Notes: generated from the letters alone by a model not told the origin. A stretch of 64,000 bases of DNA from Cristatella mucedo (GCA_009760855.2 WPIO01000047.1:1156001-1220000); one strand, 5' to 3'. Shown: positions 11,466 through 22,377, numbered from the stretch's first letter. Numbers and translations are program-made.

Positions 11466-12114
11466 CTACGGTCAGGTGGCTCAGAGGCCGTCGCGATTTA
11501 CTATTCAATCGACTGAGCTTGAGGAGTTTCGCTATTAACCTCAGGTCAGGCAGTAAAGGGTCGCTCTGAGCGCCGCACGAGAGTTGCTGTACGCAATGGC
11601 TCATACTGAGCGCCTGCAATTCACTCTCGATGTCGAATATTGGATATTGACTTGTTAACATGAGGTACGGACACTCTGCGTTGCTACGGTGTTCCGCTAT
11701 AGTCGACATATCTGCGTGCATTGATATTGCACTTAAAAGTTGCCAGCCGTGAATCCAAGCGAATCTCAGGTCATATCTCGTCACATCCGTCTTGCGTCTG
11801 CTAAAATTTGCTACGCTAATAGCACCGTTCGCAGCCTAGTTCCGTTCGCATTTGGAAGCCGGTCGCCCATTTGCACCACAATTACCATAAGTTTGCTAGA
11901 CCGTTTTTCCGAGCGTGCGTGCCGTCCGTGCGTCGTCGCTCGTCCGCGGCATCTGTCTGGCCGCGGTTTTTACGCGTATGCAATACGCTCATTACAAGGG
12001 CTTGACATCTCTCGGCTCATCGGTTCCTCCTTTGCGCCAATGGTCTTGCAAACGTACCTAATCGATCGGCGAGCAGAGTCTCAACGGTGAGGAGCACAAT
12101 AACCAGACGTGGCC
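11466..12114. other. About 650-bp insertion in an L2-A copy, unclassified
   Basis: The segment interrupts an antisense L2-A copy. I see no terminal inverted repeat, tail or coding domain. Overlapping frames at 11326-11784 (minus) and 11740-12090 (plus) have no motif I recognise. Its nature is unknown. Confidence 0.4.
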
Positions 12115-12440
12115 GCCGCGAGGTGTTGCTGCACAGTGGTCTCCAATTAAGTTTTAAGCCGGTTAGAGGCGCAGATAAATGACTTGAATTAGAAGAACGG
12201 GCTGCCAAGAGTGGGCGGTAAGACGAGTAGTGCGATTGGGAAGTAGTTGGGATGGGTAGGCTGCAGCAAGGCAATGGAGGGACCTAAAACTGGCTGATAA
12301 CGCCTAGAAGTTTATATGCCGCGTAGTAAGGAGCTCGTGTAGATCGGCGAGATTTGGTGTACTCGTGCTAACTATGATGTTTGGCAGCGGAGTTTAGCAC
12401 CAACTGTGAGCGCCTTATTGCGAAGACCGGAGGACCTTTA
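12115..12440 (-). mobile_element. L2-A antisense copy, right part
   Basis: Decayed antisense RT C-terminal region. Blocks such as GGTCTCCAA, GGGTAGGCTGCAGC, GGGACCTAAAA and GTAGATCGGCGAGA occur in the family order. It continues the copy whose tail is at 11170. Confidence 0.6.
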
Positions 12441-12751
12441 CCCATCGAACGCCGATGACATCTTTCAGCTCTGACGCCGAACAGTTTGGACGGTGAGGAC
12501 AGCGAGAGTTAATGGCTCGTTTTAACTCGAAACATGCTCGGACGACTCGACTCATTACGCTCGCCAGTCTAGTAGATGCAGCTTTAGCACGTATGAATTT
12601 TGAGTGGATGTAAAGGTCAAATCTGCTGACCCGTCTTTAATTTCTCTGCGTTGGACAGAGGTACAGCTATCAAGGCACTTCATGTCGAACAAGCCAGTAC
12701 GACTGTGAGTACTCAATGAATACGTCCGAGAGCTCTCTCTCTCTCTCGCTT

Positions 12752-13475
12752 TGTATGTGTGTATCTCCGTCTGTAACTCCACCAAGCCACAGAGACTTTG
12801 TGGGTGTTACGCATGAGATTTTTGTATAGTCCACTCACAGCCTAAGCGGCTTTTGGTACGGATTCGGTAGCCAACAGACTTCATCTCACGCCACAAAGAG
12901 AAAGTGGGAAGCATAGCAGAGTCAGGAGAGCAGTTCAGGTAGTGAGTAGCATGGAAGTGGCAGCTCAGGACCGCTGAAAAAGATGAGCCATAGTCGGCAG
13001 CAGGAGATTAGTTGCCGTTTCGTAAGAATTGTAGAAGCGAGTTCCACAGTTTAGGACCTGCAGAGCTAAAGCTCTTGTCGCCAACGGTCTTCAAGCAGAG
13101 GAATGGAACAGCTAATTTATTGTCCAGACAGGACCCGAGGGCGCGAAGAGGCTGAAACTGGTGCAACAGTTCAGCTAGGTACGAAGGAGCCAAGCCGTAG
13201 CGGGCCTTGTGGATCAGCGTAAGAACTTTGCTCTGTATGCGTTGCTCAACTGGCATCCATCCTAGCTAGCTCTTTTCGCAAAGGAGACACATAGTCAAAC
13301 GTCTGGGACTTGAAGACTAGCCTTGCAGCCATATTCATAGCCAGCTGCAGTGACCTAATAGCTTTATTTGGTAGCCCAGATATAAGGGAATTACAATAAT
13401 CAAGCCAAGGCAAAACTAAGGAGCTAGTTGAATTTTTTACAAGCCACTGTGCAAGACAGCTCTTAATCTTGCATA
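12752..13475 (-). mobile_element. LINE-B antisense 3' copy
   Basis: The reverse-complement terminus is at 12752-12800 (TATCTCCGTCTGTAACTCC). The copy runs to 13475 and aligns with 60055-60780. It carries the best-preserved LINE-B C-terminal frame in the window. Confidence 0.85.
13008..13256 (-). pseudogene. LINE-B RT-associated C-terminus, partial
   Basis: The 82-residue frame reads PVEQRIQSKVLTLIHKARYG, then LAPSYLAELLHQF, then a KSFSSAGPKLWNSLL block. This is the 'LHWLPVxxRIxFKxLxLxxKxLxGxAPxYLxxLL' C-terminal segment typical of L2/CR1-clade ORF2 proteins. L2-A has [20 protein letters not shown] at the same place, so LINE-B is a related but separate family. Upstream RT is missing from this copy. 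Confidence 0.8.
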
Positions 13476-13572
13476 GGGATGGGACGTGATGACTTCCACT
13501 CTCCCTCCCGCATCCTTTTCCCCCTTAGCTCCCTCCCTCCGATCCTCAATTTTGTTCTCTCACTCTTTTTCT

Positions 13573-13574
13573 TA

Positions 13575-13638
<64 letters not shown>
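13573..13638. repeat. (CT)n microsatellite
   Basis: Nearly pure CT repeat with one CG interruption near 13581. Ser-Leu frames across it are artefacts. Confidence 0.95.
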
Positions 13639-13643
<5 letters not shown>

Positions 13644-14109
13644 CCTCTCCGCCTGCCAGTTTACCTCCGCGTGTGCTTTCTAGCAAATAATAAGGCACCG
13701 ACCGTTTGCCACGTCCATCAATGTCAAGGATAGGCCCGTGGTAAAATATTAGTCATGAAATTGCGAAAGCTCCAGAAGAGAAAATCCTTAATAGAAAACA
13801 ACCAACAAGGTGACCAGCTTTTTGACTGACTGCCTGGTGGCCAGCCGCATCGGTCATTATTTGGTGGCAATTTATTGGAAAGGCTTATGCTCAACGAACT
13901 TCCGTGGGCCCCTAACTGACTTGTAGAAAAGTCAGTGGCCGTTGCATACACACTGGCGTGCATGTTTAGTCTGACTTTGTGGAATACAGTGCAATGCAAG
14001 CACTGCGAGCTCGTGGATGGCTGACTATGCTACAAGCTCTCGGTATTTGGTTCGACGAGACTTTGACACGTGACCATGCACATATCTTCATCAGCTGCTT
14101 CATTCCTTT
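13639..14109. other. Unassigned noncoding stretch
   Basis: Nothing recognised on either strand. Confidence 0.4.
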
Positions 14110-14455
14110 CGCTTAAAGACCGTTGGCGACAGCAGTTTCTGCTCTGCAGGTGCTAGACTGTAGAACTCACTTCCACGATCGATTCTTACGAAACTGCTGC
14201 CGACTATGGCCCATCTTTTTTAAAGCCATCCTGAGCTGGTACTTCCGTGTAACTCACTACCTCAACTGCTCTCCTGACTCTGCTATGCTTCTCACCACTT
14301 TCGCTCTGTTGCGTGAGACGAAGTCTGTTGGCTACCGAATGCGTACCGAAAGCCGCTTAGGCTGTGAGTGCGCTATACAAAGCTCTCCTGCGTAACACTC
14401 ACATAGTCTCTGTGGCTTGGTGGAGTTACAGACGGAGATACATTACATTACAATC
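14110..14455 (+). mobile_element. LINE-B 3' end
   Basis: Aligns with 1960-2310 and 60500-60780. It includes GCGTGAGACGAAGTCTGTTG, the GTGCGCTATACAAA block and a complete terminus AGACGGAGATACATTACATT at 14430-14449. Confidence 0.8.
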
Positions 14456-14777
14456 CATGAACCCTTGTGCGGCGCTCGCTTCCTCTCGACGTGTAATTGC
14501 ACGTAGCGATATTAGGCGGCACTGCTAACTAACGCTGCTTACTTGCAGACGCTCGTACGACCGCTTCATAAACCAAGGGGCTTGGAAGGCAGCAGTAGCA
14601 GATAAACGCTGGCTACGGCCATCGTCGCCCCGTTGTGGAGGCAATTCGTATGCAGACAAGGCTGGCTGTGTCAAGATTGAAGGCCATCGATGGACGACCT
14701 ATGCCAACGGGGGGGGGGGGAACAACGACCGTTGTCGGCCCAACATGAGACGTACACACAGTGCTGAAAAATACTGG
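14456..14777. other. Unassigned noncoding stretch with G12 run
   Basis: A 12-G run lies at 14709-14720. No other feature was recognised. Confidence 0.4.
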
Positions 14778-15130
14778 CTGAATTCTTCATGTGTGTTTTC
14801 AACCGTTTACTTATACCTCGTACGAACCCCAAATATTTTGGAGACCGTGCGTTTTGTTCGTATGCTCGCAAAGCCCGGAACACTTATTCCGACTTGCGTC
14901 ACGACATCCCTTGACTTGACCACATTTAATAAGAGACTAAAAACGCATCTATTTCTCGCAGTATTTAGTCGGTCCATGTAATTCTTCCTGTACGTGCTAA
15001 TGCGTGATGACACACACTGTACATGCTGCCGCTAGCCGTATTTGCAAAACTGACCCTGTGCATGTCGCCTCTAACCATGTTATACTTGCTGTCATGCATG
15101 CTTGAGTGGTCACTAAGCGCATTGAGATCG
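14778..15130 (+). mobile_element. L2-A sense 3' fragment lacking the tail
   Basis: The frame near 14820-14981 reads SLDLTTFNKRLKTHLFLAVF, which aligns with residues 578-596 of the intact copy. It is followed by noncoding 3' sequence up to the TGTGCATGTCGCCTCTAACC block. The hairpin and (ATT)n tail are absent, so the 3' end has been lost or is too decayed to see. Confidence 0.75.
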
Positions 15131-15944
15131 TTAGATCACGTGAGCAAACTGCTGCTGGTCTGGCACTGACAATGCAGCGTCAGCTGGTTTGCGAAACGAA
15201 ATGGGTGCCAGCATAATGCAAGCCACATTGACCGACCACAGTGCGATTGCTCTTGCCACTGGGACGTAGTAACGAACAATCAACAAGCAGGTGAGCTCGA
15301 CGCTCGTGCTCGTGGCTCGGAAAATGATTACAGCTGCGGAGCAGAGGCAGCTGGTCTCGTCGAACTTGGTATAGGATTCAGTTCCCTCAGTCTCTGCTGA
15401 AGCGACAGCTTGCCTGCGGTATATTTCTGTCGATACCAAATTTCATTCAGTAGAGGCAGTTCAGCAGAAATAACGCAGCAGCGACGGTTATGCATCGTGG
15501 ATTTAGCTCGAATGCAAGCATTAGAAGCTAGCAGCTTTGCCCAGCCTGAGGCCGGATGCTCGCATAAAAGGTGGGCATTAGCTCCTGGAGGCACAGCTTT
15601 GAACGTGTCCCGTTGTCATTTCGCGGTCGAGCAGACGTCGGCAGAGTGGGCTTAGTGAGTGCTGAATAAGTCGTTAGCGGAAAACTGACGAACCTCATCA
15701 GAGCAACGGCCTTGCATGCCGCCGGCGCGGCTGCCTGATTGGTTCCGGTGCAATAGCAGCAATAACAGCAAGAACACTTGCGCAGGAAATACCAGCCGGC
15801 CACTGTGGGCTTGCCGTGTTTCCTTTTTTTTTAATTTTCCGGCGTAGCGGCGGCTGTGTTTGTAGACGTCCGACACAACTGAAGAAACAACTGCAGAGCG
15901 ACGTGCACTGGCCATGGGCCGAATGGCCGACCTCTTACCGGGCA
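15131..15944. other. Unassigned stretch
   Basis: Several overlapping frames on both strands, none recognised. No repeat family match. Confidence 0.35.
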
Positions 15945-16125
15945 TCGTTCAGGGCCACTATCCACTGGGTCATAGCCCAGGGGTAAGGCACTCGCTCTTC
16001 ACGACTCAGGTCGTGGGTTCGAGTCTTGCAGTGGACGATCCTGTATTGCCCTCTGCAGGTGGCGGGATAGCCGTTAAGGCTCCTCCGCAGCTATACAAGA
16101 GGATGTTCAATCAGATACACATTTT
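15945..16125 (+). mobile_element. SINE-D copy
   Basis: The B box reads GGGTTCGAGTC near 16016. The body TGCAGGTGGCGGGATAGCCG and the tail CAGCTATACAAGAGG...TCAATCAGATA match the family. The head is diverged. Confidence 0.75.
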
Positions 16126-17330
16126 TATTAATTTTAATTACTATGATGAGTGCAAGAGGTGTGAGGAGGGATTAGTCTAGGCAAGCGAACTGGCTGAGGT
16201 GGGCAAGTTTGCCGAGCTGCAAGCCAAGTGGTCTACGATGGAGAAAATTGATGCTCCTGAGGCAGCGAATGCCCCTAGCTGTCCATGAAGATTATTTCTG
16301 GGATAGGAGGAAAATATTTGACTTTTCTGAGTAATTTAGCTTTGCATTCGCGTCTCCATGCCTTAATAATTAAGAGTTTGAACTATTTCACACGTGCAAT
16401 CGTTTATGCATCCGTTTTTCATTATTGTTCTGAAGCTTATCGGAAATTAGGAATATTACAAAAGTTAGCATTATGATTGTTGATGATTTATCAGCATAGA
16501 GATTGGAAGACTAAATGACGCACACTAGCTCGCTTGGGTATATGTGCCCAGAGCTCATAGCGAAGGCCCTTTATTGCATTGAAGAATATGAGCTCTTGCT
16601 CACAGGCCTACATTGATAACCACGTAGCATTCACCCCCACCATACAAGTCGCCTGTAGTTTGAGTTATCGCTAGGTGACGGAGCTAGTTACCCGATTGCA
16701 TTTGAACTTTGTGCTGAACTGTATGGTCTGCATCACTTGTTCAGGCTTCTTTGCTTCGCCATAAGAACAGCACTTGGCTGCTTCTCTGTCATTAGCAGAT
16801 CGATGGCGGCGGGAAGACATCGAATGTTTCAGGCGTCACTATCGGAGTACCTCGGAGGCCATCGAGAGGCGTAGTTGCGATGAAGCAATCGAATGCCTGC
16901 ACCCGAACTCAGCTGCTGGACTTTGTGAGCGGTTATCATGGCGATGGTGGGCCTCGAGTTCTGTTCGACATGTCACTTGGCGTCCAGGCTGCTTAGATGC
17001 CTCCGCAGCTAGTTAACCTCACCACCACCTACGACATCGCCCGACGCAGTCGGTAAATCACGAGAAGCTAAATGTTATGAACAGGTGCTCAGTAGGTATT
17101 TCCGTGGATCGCGGAATGCTTCGGTAATGTTAGTGGGGGCGAAGTGAACCCTTAGACGAAAGCAGAGCATGCTTACGTGGCTTGTCACTTATCTGCTAAT
17201 TGTGCATGGCAATCCTCGATGTCTGCAGTGCTATTCTGAGGTCACCCACATCGGCACAGCTTCAACGCTATCCCGTGTCTCCCAGACGCAGTAACTCGGG
17301 CGACGGGCGCTGCGTTTACATTAAGAGGCC
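16126..17330. other. Unassigned stretch
   Basis: About 1.2 kb with no recognised element. A plus-strand frame at 16774-17016 is Trp/Arg-rich with no domain I know. Confidence 0.35.
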
Positions 17331-17407
17331 GTGTGTGTGTGTGTGTGCATGTGTGTGTGCATGTGTTTGTGCATGTGTGTGTGCATGTGTGTGTGCATGT
17401 GTGTGTG

Positions 17408-17462
<55 letters not shown>

Positions 17463-17575
17463 GTGTGTGTGCTGGCGTGTGCGTGTGCGAGCACACGCAC
17501 ACGCACGCCCGCACGAGCACACGCATGCACGGGCGTGTGTGTGTGTGTGTGCTCGTGCGGGCGTGTGTGTTTGTG
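17331..17575. repeat. GT array with two perfect hairpins
   Basis: GT/GCATGTGT units at 17331-17410 are followed by a longer pure GT run to about 17457. It then changes strand: CGTGTGCGTGTGC (17476-17488) pairs perfectly with 17491-17503, and 17504-17522 pairs perfectly with 17547-17565. The switch from GT to AC and back makes this a strong cruciform or Z-DNA candidate. All Cys/Val or His/Thr frames here are artefacts. Confidence 0.9.
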
Positions 17576-17650
17576 AACGCTCTCGAGCTTGCGCATGCTC
17601 AACCCAATGTGCCCAGTGGATGGCGCTCGAACTTCACGGCCCAGAATGTA

Positions 17651-17849
17651 ATAGTAACAGTAATACATTTGTGTAGCGCCCACAGAGGACTGAATGTCTC
17701 CCTAGGCACTTGAGAGATGCTGCATGTTAAGCATTACCAAATACTTAGTGGTAAGATCCACAAGCAGCAGGCAGGCACACTAAGCAGCCGGCACGAGCTA
17801 GTAAGCAGGTACATGCACACGAAGGGCGAATCACAAAGACCCACCAATC
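17651..17849 (-). mobile_element. L2-A antisense tail fragment
   Basis: The decayed tail AACAGTAATACATTTGTG and the antisense hairpin (CCACAGAGGACTGAATGTC) are followed by the ACCAAATACTTAGTGGTAAG and ACAAGCAGCAGGCAGGC blocks. The last is the intact equivalent of the site where the young L2-A copy inserted at 39812. Confidence 0.75.
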
Positions 17850-17945
17850 GTAAGTTTGAGTCCTGCCGCGACAATCCTGCATCTTCCACTGCAAGCGGTG
17901 TCATAGAAATCAGGACTCTTCTGCAGCATGTTCAATCAGCTGAGC
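17850..17945 (+). mobile_element. SINE-D 3' half
   Basis: It starts at the B-box region (TTTGAGTCCTGC), continues with CACTGCAAGCGGTGTCATAG and GGACTCTTCTGC, and ends at TTCAATCAGCTGAG. The tRNA-like head is absent. Confidence 0.6.
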
Positions 17946-18342
17946 TTTGCTATGCTCTTGAGCATGTATACGCTCAGGCTAACGAGAGCATGCACACTCT
18001 GATGCACCTTATTCGTATACAGCAAGCAGCGATACAGTATGCATATACTGCTCATCATGGATGTTCGCAAATAAAAAATTTTAAGATTTACTGGAAATAG
18101 CACTGGATGGCGGTGTCGTGTAGTTTAGCACTTGCATGAAGAAATTCAGTACAACGTGACAGCCTAATACACCAGGGCGTGTTGGCTAGTGCAGCGGCCA
18201 CAGATCGATGCCAATGCAGGTTGACGTTTCATGCTTTGCCTTTATCGGCAACTGGATGCAAGCCGTTAATCATCCACGTGCATGCAAGTTACAGCAAATT
18301 CAATCATTCATTGTAGTTTCAACACCTCTCCTGCTCACAGAT
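17946..18342. other. Unassigned stretch
   Basis: Nothing recognised. A plus frame at 17717-18100 overlaps the preceding repeats and is not a gene. Confidence 0.35.
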
Positions 18343-18492
18343 ATAAATAATAATATAATTCAATCGTATAGCACCCCAAGAGAACTTAATCTCTATTCAG
18401 GCGCTTCACATATTCCAAGGGGCTAGAGCCTACGACCTCAGCAAGCCCTTGGTCGGGGCGAGCACCTTAACCGCTTGACCAAACCAACTGGG
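18343..18492 (-). mobile_element. SINE-C antisense, full length
   Basis: The AATAATAATATAATTCAAT tail is followed by the reverse-complement hairpin (CAAGAGAACTTAATCTC), the B-box region and the tRNA-like head ending CCAAACCAACTGGGC. It is well preserved. Confidence 0.8.
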
Positions 18493-19261
18493 CAGATTTA
18501 ATGAACTGTCTGCTAGTAGCCTCTCTGCGTTGAAAGATTCGAGCCCGAAGCCTCGTAAACGTTGTATCATAGGCGAGGAATGCCATGTGAGCTCCCGCGA
18601 GAAAGCTCTTATATGTGTGCTTTTTCATACTAAGCCAGCATGTCTTGTTCTTAGGGAATAACAGTGTCCACGGCCAATGCCTCGCAGCAGGTCGAATTCT
18701 CATGCAGGAAAGTCATTGGGCGATGGATGATGCATTTTCGACTAAACGTGCTGAACGAAACTAGGCTCTTCAGAGCGTGACATTGAGTCCACATGGTGCA
18801 TACTTCAGACGATTTCCGAACTTTGGAAATAACTGTTCACACGAGCCCGAGACTACAAAAAGGAGCAGACACTGACCCCTGAGGTTATACAATTCGCAAT
18901 CCGGTGCTAAAGATGCAATTGTATGCTGCACGGCTGTGGCCTCGAAACCTCCCCCCTATACCTATGACTCGCCCTGAATTGCAGCACTCTTATAATGGCT
19001 GCTCAAACTGAACGTTCAAACAGTAGCCGACACAATGCCACTACAATCTAAGCAGACGCCTTTTTCGTCGTCGGAATCGTGCGTCATTTTGAAGTTCTGT
19101 CCTCCGAAAGCAGCGTGCGGGTGGCGCGAGACGAGCGGTCGGCGACGCGTAGACAAGGAGAGCAGCTGAACTGAAGTCGACGACTACCCGACGGATTGGT
19201 TGCTGCCTGGGCGAGCATAACCTACAAGGAGCTCATCAAAAACGCAACCAAAAAGGCCAAC
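18493..19261. other. Unassigned stretch
   Basis: No element or gene recognised. Confidence 0.35.
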
Positions 19262-19480
19262 TGTAAAATCTGCAAGAAGCAGGCATAGTATAGTCATGTA
19301 CATGCACACTAAAGACGAATCGCAAAGACCCACCAATTATAGCAATAGACAGGTGCGCTTTGAGTTTTTCTTTTTAATGTCGTCATGTCAGAGGACGTGA
19401 GTCGGTGGTGAGTTTCAGGCTTAGGGAGCATAGGAGCTACAGGCCTAAAGGTCTCGGACGGTTTTGAGGTTCGCACGAGT
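19262..19480 (-). mobile_element. L2-A antisense fragment
   Basis: The blocks AGAAGCAGGCATAG, CACTAAAGACGAATCGCAAA and GTCGTCATGTCAGAGG follow the antisense L2-A order without the tail. A sense L2-A fragment begins only about 50 bp further on. Confidence 0.65.
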
Positions 19481-19529
19481 TATGATCACCAAGTCTGTCC
19501 TTAGTGCCTCTAATTTAGTCCCTTTAGAA

Positions 19530-19710
19530 TCCTTGGCACTGCATTGAAATATTTTAGGTCCGATCTCAGCTCGAGGTTTCAGAGCATGGACGTCAAAAGA
19601 TTACGGTCGGCCAGGGAGCCTTTTAAGTACGTGGTATTCCAGAGGTCAGTACTCGGTCAACTTCCTTTCACAACTTACACGACACTTCCTCTTGCCGATG
19701 CGAGTGCAGA
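19530..19710 (+). mobile_element. L2-A sense fragment of RT motif B region
   Basis: The translation FRSDLSSRFQSMDV, then QRSVLGQLPFTTYTTLPLAD, aligns with residues 255-302 of the intact copy (FRSYLSGRLQSVDV; PQGSVLGPVLFTVYTLPLAD). The PQGS motif is changed to FQRS, so it is dead. It ends just before the palindrome at 19765. Confidence 0.75.
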
Positions 19711-19764
19711 ACGCCATGCAGACCTTCGTGATCATACACAAGCACGTGCATGATCATGTCATCA

Positions 19765-19811
19765 TGTGCATGATGTGCATGATCATGTCATGATCATGCA
19801 CATCATGCACA
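19765..19811. repeat. Perfect 47-nt palindrome
   Basis: Two 23-nt arms, 19765-19787 and 19789-19811, are perfect reverse complements around a single T at 19788. The unit words are TGCATGATG and GATCATG. A partial copy of the left arm lies just upstream at 19746-19763. It would form a stable cruciform or hairpin. Confidence 0.95.
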
Positions 19812-20404
19812 CAACGCAAAGCCGAGTGCGCTTTCATGCCCTTCTGCCTTTCAGCATTTATAACTCGCTCAAATCGCTAGGATTCCTAGGTATTGCTATC
19901 ACCGGCACTGGGAGGGCAGCGGTGAAATTTCTCAAACTGAATCACGTTTAAAAAGACCTAGTAGTAATAGGAAAGCATACACGTTACTCTGGAATGGGAA
20001 AGCCCGGCCCAGAGATCTCATGCTGGTTGTGCACACAGTTGCAGGTGCCCTTTTCCAAAATTATCTTCCACTAGCTCCACAGTCACGTCTGCTTGACTTT
20101 TGAAGTACAGTATTTGCAGGTCTTCCTGGATGTACAATACAAAAATATACAGTGGGTGGAAAGCTCTGCAGCTAGAGAGCTTTTCTGTCGTGACGTCGAA
20201 ATGCCATATTGTTATGGAGAACCACTTCCCACCGACTTGAAGTGGCTCTCCATCAAGGAGCGTACTGATTTGTGGCTCTGTCACTCACTTAAAGGTTATT
20301 TGATTCTCTCACTTTAAGCCAACCAATCAGAAGTACTTGCTCTTCCGGCTTAGCGACATCCCATCAGCTCTTCTGATTAATCAAGATATTTAGTTATGCC
20401 TTAA
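19812..20404. other. Unassigned stretch
   Basis: No recognised gene or element. Two complementary frames near 20018-20317 are not supported by any motif. Confidence 0.35.
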
Positions 20405-20553
20405 ACGACGTTAAATCCTTAGGAGACTCTGCCTTCAGTTCCCTACGCTTCCAAAGCCTGGAACTCACTTTTGTCCTGCCACCCCGCGTTGACTTGACAA
20501 GATTTAAAATGAACATAAAACGAATCTGTTCCTCGCAGTATTTTCTCTATCTG
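20405..20553 (+). mobile_element. L2-A sense C-terminal fragment, host of a SINE-D
   Basis: TTAAATCCTTAGGAGACTC, GCCTGGAACTCACTT and TTGACTTGACAAGATTTAAA match nucleotides 41642-41760 of the intact copy. It is interrupted at 20553 by SINE-D. Confidence 0.75.
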
Positions 20554-20729
20554 GTGAGCCGTGATGGCACACTAGATAAAGCAGTTGCTTTTCACGACCT
20601 CGGACCAGAGGTCATGGGTTCGATTCCTGTGGTGATCAATCCTTTATCGCCGCTGCAAGCTGTGGTGATAGCCGTGAAGGCTCTTCTGTCGCTATACAAA
20701 AGAGGCTGTTTAGTCAGCTGGGTTTTTTT
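20554..20729 (+). mobile_element. SINE-D with target-site duplication
   Basis: The head is GTGAGCCGTGATGGCACACT, the A box TGGCACACTAG and the B box GGGTTCGATTCC near 20617. The tail has GTCGCTATACAAAAGAGGCT and a run of T. TATCTG precedes the element (20548-20553) and follows it (20730-20735), a 6-bp duplication expected of LINE-type retroposition. It sits in an L2-A fragment. Confidence 0.85.
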
Positions 20730-20984
20730 TATCTGAGCGAACTTTCTTTGGCAAGTTTATACATGCTGATGTCGCACTATGCGCAAAGTTTAACAACTAC
20801 GCAAATAGCAGGCTTCCTTTAATACGTACGCCCTTATTTTATTCGGCCGTTTAAGAAGTTTACACCTTCGTAGCTTTGCCTTCCGTCTTTCTTCTTTCGT
20901 TTGTCTTAGCAGCTCCACCAGCAAACACCTTCTGTTCAAGAAAGAATTGAAAGCACGAGAAATGTGACCTGTCGGAGCCGATGA

Positions 20985-21232
20985 CGCTCTAGCCACGCCA
21001 ACGTCCTAGACATATCGTAGCGATTTGACGCAACTATGCTCTCAATAAAAAGTCGTTCAGTGTAAAACGTCACGTGCTCCTTAAACTCAGCAAGGAAACC
21101 TTCCGCGTCGTCCTCTTCGTCGAAGGCTGAACGACCAATTTTGACTTCTAGAAGACTGCTTTCACTATCCACTGCTTCGCAATCTTGTTCCCTAATTGCC
21201 GCTTGTCCGAAAAAGCAGGGCCTTCCTCTCAA
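20985..21232 (-). other. Possible coding exon, unrecognised
   Basis: The minus-strand frame contains an acidic stretch (FDEEDDAEGFLAEFKEHVTF) followed by a charged helical segment ending LAWLERHRL. The composition looks more protein-like than most frames here. A CAG/GTCACA junction at its 3' end resembles a weak splice donor. I recognise no family, the upstream frame lacks a proper ATG, and it may be chance. Confidence 0.15.
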
Positions 21233-21419
21233 TGCCGAATGGTTGCTCTACTGGCGCCTTTGACGCCATTCTTTTAGTAGCAACGACGAAGGTTCACCAT
21301 TTTCGGCGCCTACGCCTGTTCGCCACTTACGGGCCTCCGTAGCGTTTCATCGGTCCCAAATACTAAAGTAGCCGAAACGGGAACAAGCAGTGAGAGACCG
21401 CGTTAGCCCAGCCTTTGGC
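21233..21419. other. Short unassigned spacer
   Basis: Nothing recognised before the GC-rich patch. Confidence 0.3.
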
Positions 21420-21660
21420 CAGCGGTGGGCTCACCTCGCGCGGGCGGGCGGGCAGCGGCGGTAGTAGCCTCGTGGCCCACTGCAACCGACAGCTGGTGCA
21501 TCAGAGTGCGAGCGACCGCAATGGCCGACAGTGGTCACAGCTGCTTGCAACACAGGCGGCAGCGGTGGCGGCGGCGGCGACGGCGGCGGCGGCTGCTGCT
21601 GCCAGCCGAAAACGAGAATTCGATTACGACCGTCTAGTCGCTTGAAATTGCGGCACGTGT
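21420..21660. other. GC-rich patch with GGC repeat
   Basis: CpG-dense DNA with a GGCGGC-type repeat at about 21555-21600. The two overlapping plus frames are Ala- or Arg-rich translations of the same repeat. Such patches can mark promoters, but I see no transcript structure. Confidence 0.45.
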
Positions 21661-22377
21661 TAGGCGTTTGACAAATAGTTTCCCAGGGCTATTGAGAGCG
21701 TAGGAGAGCATATAACCCTTCATTCGGAACCGCTCACGGTGGTGCCACAGTTTCCACTCGGTGAGCCGCGCTTGCCGCAGTTTGTTACGTTTGGCCATAG
21801 CGAGTAACTGCATTCGCCGGCGATCGAGTCGACGGCGCCCGTGCTAACGGATAGGGACGCATGATCACGTGACTATTCCACACCCCTTCGTGTGTGAGCT
21901 CGGCATAGGGAAGGCGCAGCTTGGGTCCGCCGTCCGCAACTGGCGAGCGAACGGATCTAGCTGCTAGCTACCTAGCTGTCAGCTCGTGCTTGCTGCCGGC
22001 GGCGATGCAGTGTCTACTCTTCCGAGAAGGAGGCGGAAAGTGCCGCCGCATTGGGGGTTGGCTGGTTGCTGAGCCGGTGCTCTCTAGCGACGAGAGCGGC
22101 AGCGCTTTAGGGTCGGCGCGATAGCTTCCTAGCTGAGCTCAACGATCTGAACAGAGCCCTCCCATTCACTCTCTGAAAGCGCAGAAATGCCAACTCTGCC
22201 TGCGGCAATTGAGCTCCGCTCGCCGACTTGATTCGAGCTCGTGCTAGTCAAAATCGTCGAGATTTTTTCAAGCAGCATCGCACTGCGACGGCTGCCGCGG
22301 CAGGCCCAGAGAAAGCACCAGCGGCTGAGTGCGATGGCTTTCGGGAGACAAGGCTTAGATTTAGCTAAGAGACGACT

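Noticed and set aside
20554-20640. tRNA gene
   Set aside because: A and B boxes are present, but the cloverleaf is incomplete, the sequence continues into a conserved 90-bp non-tRNA body, and about seven diverged copies exist. It is the head of SINE-D. The same applies to SINE-C heads.
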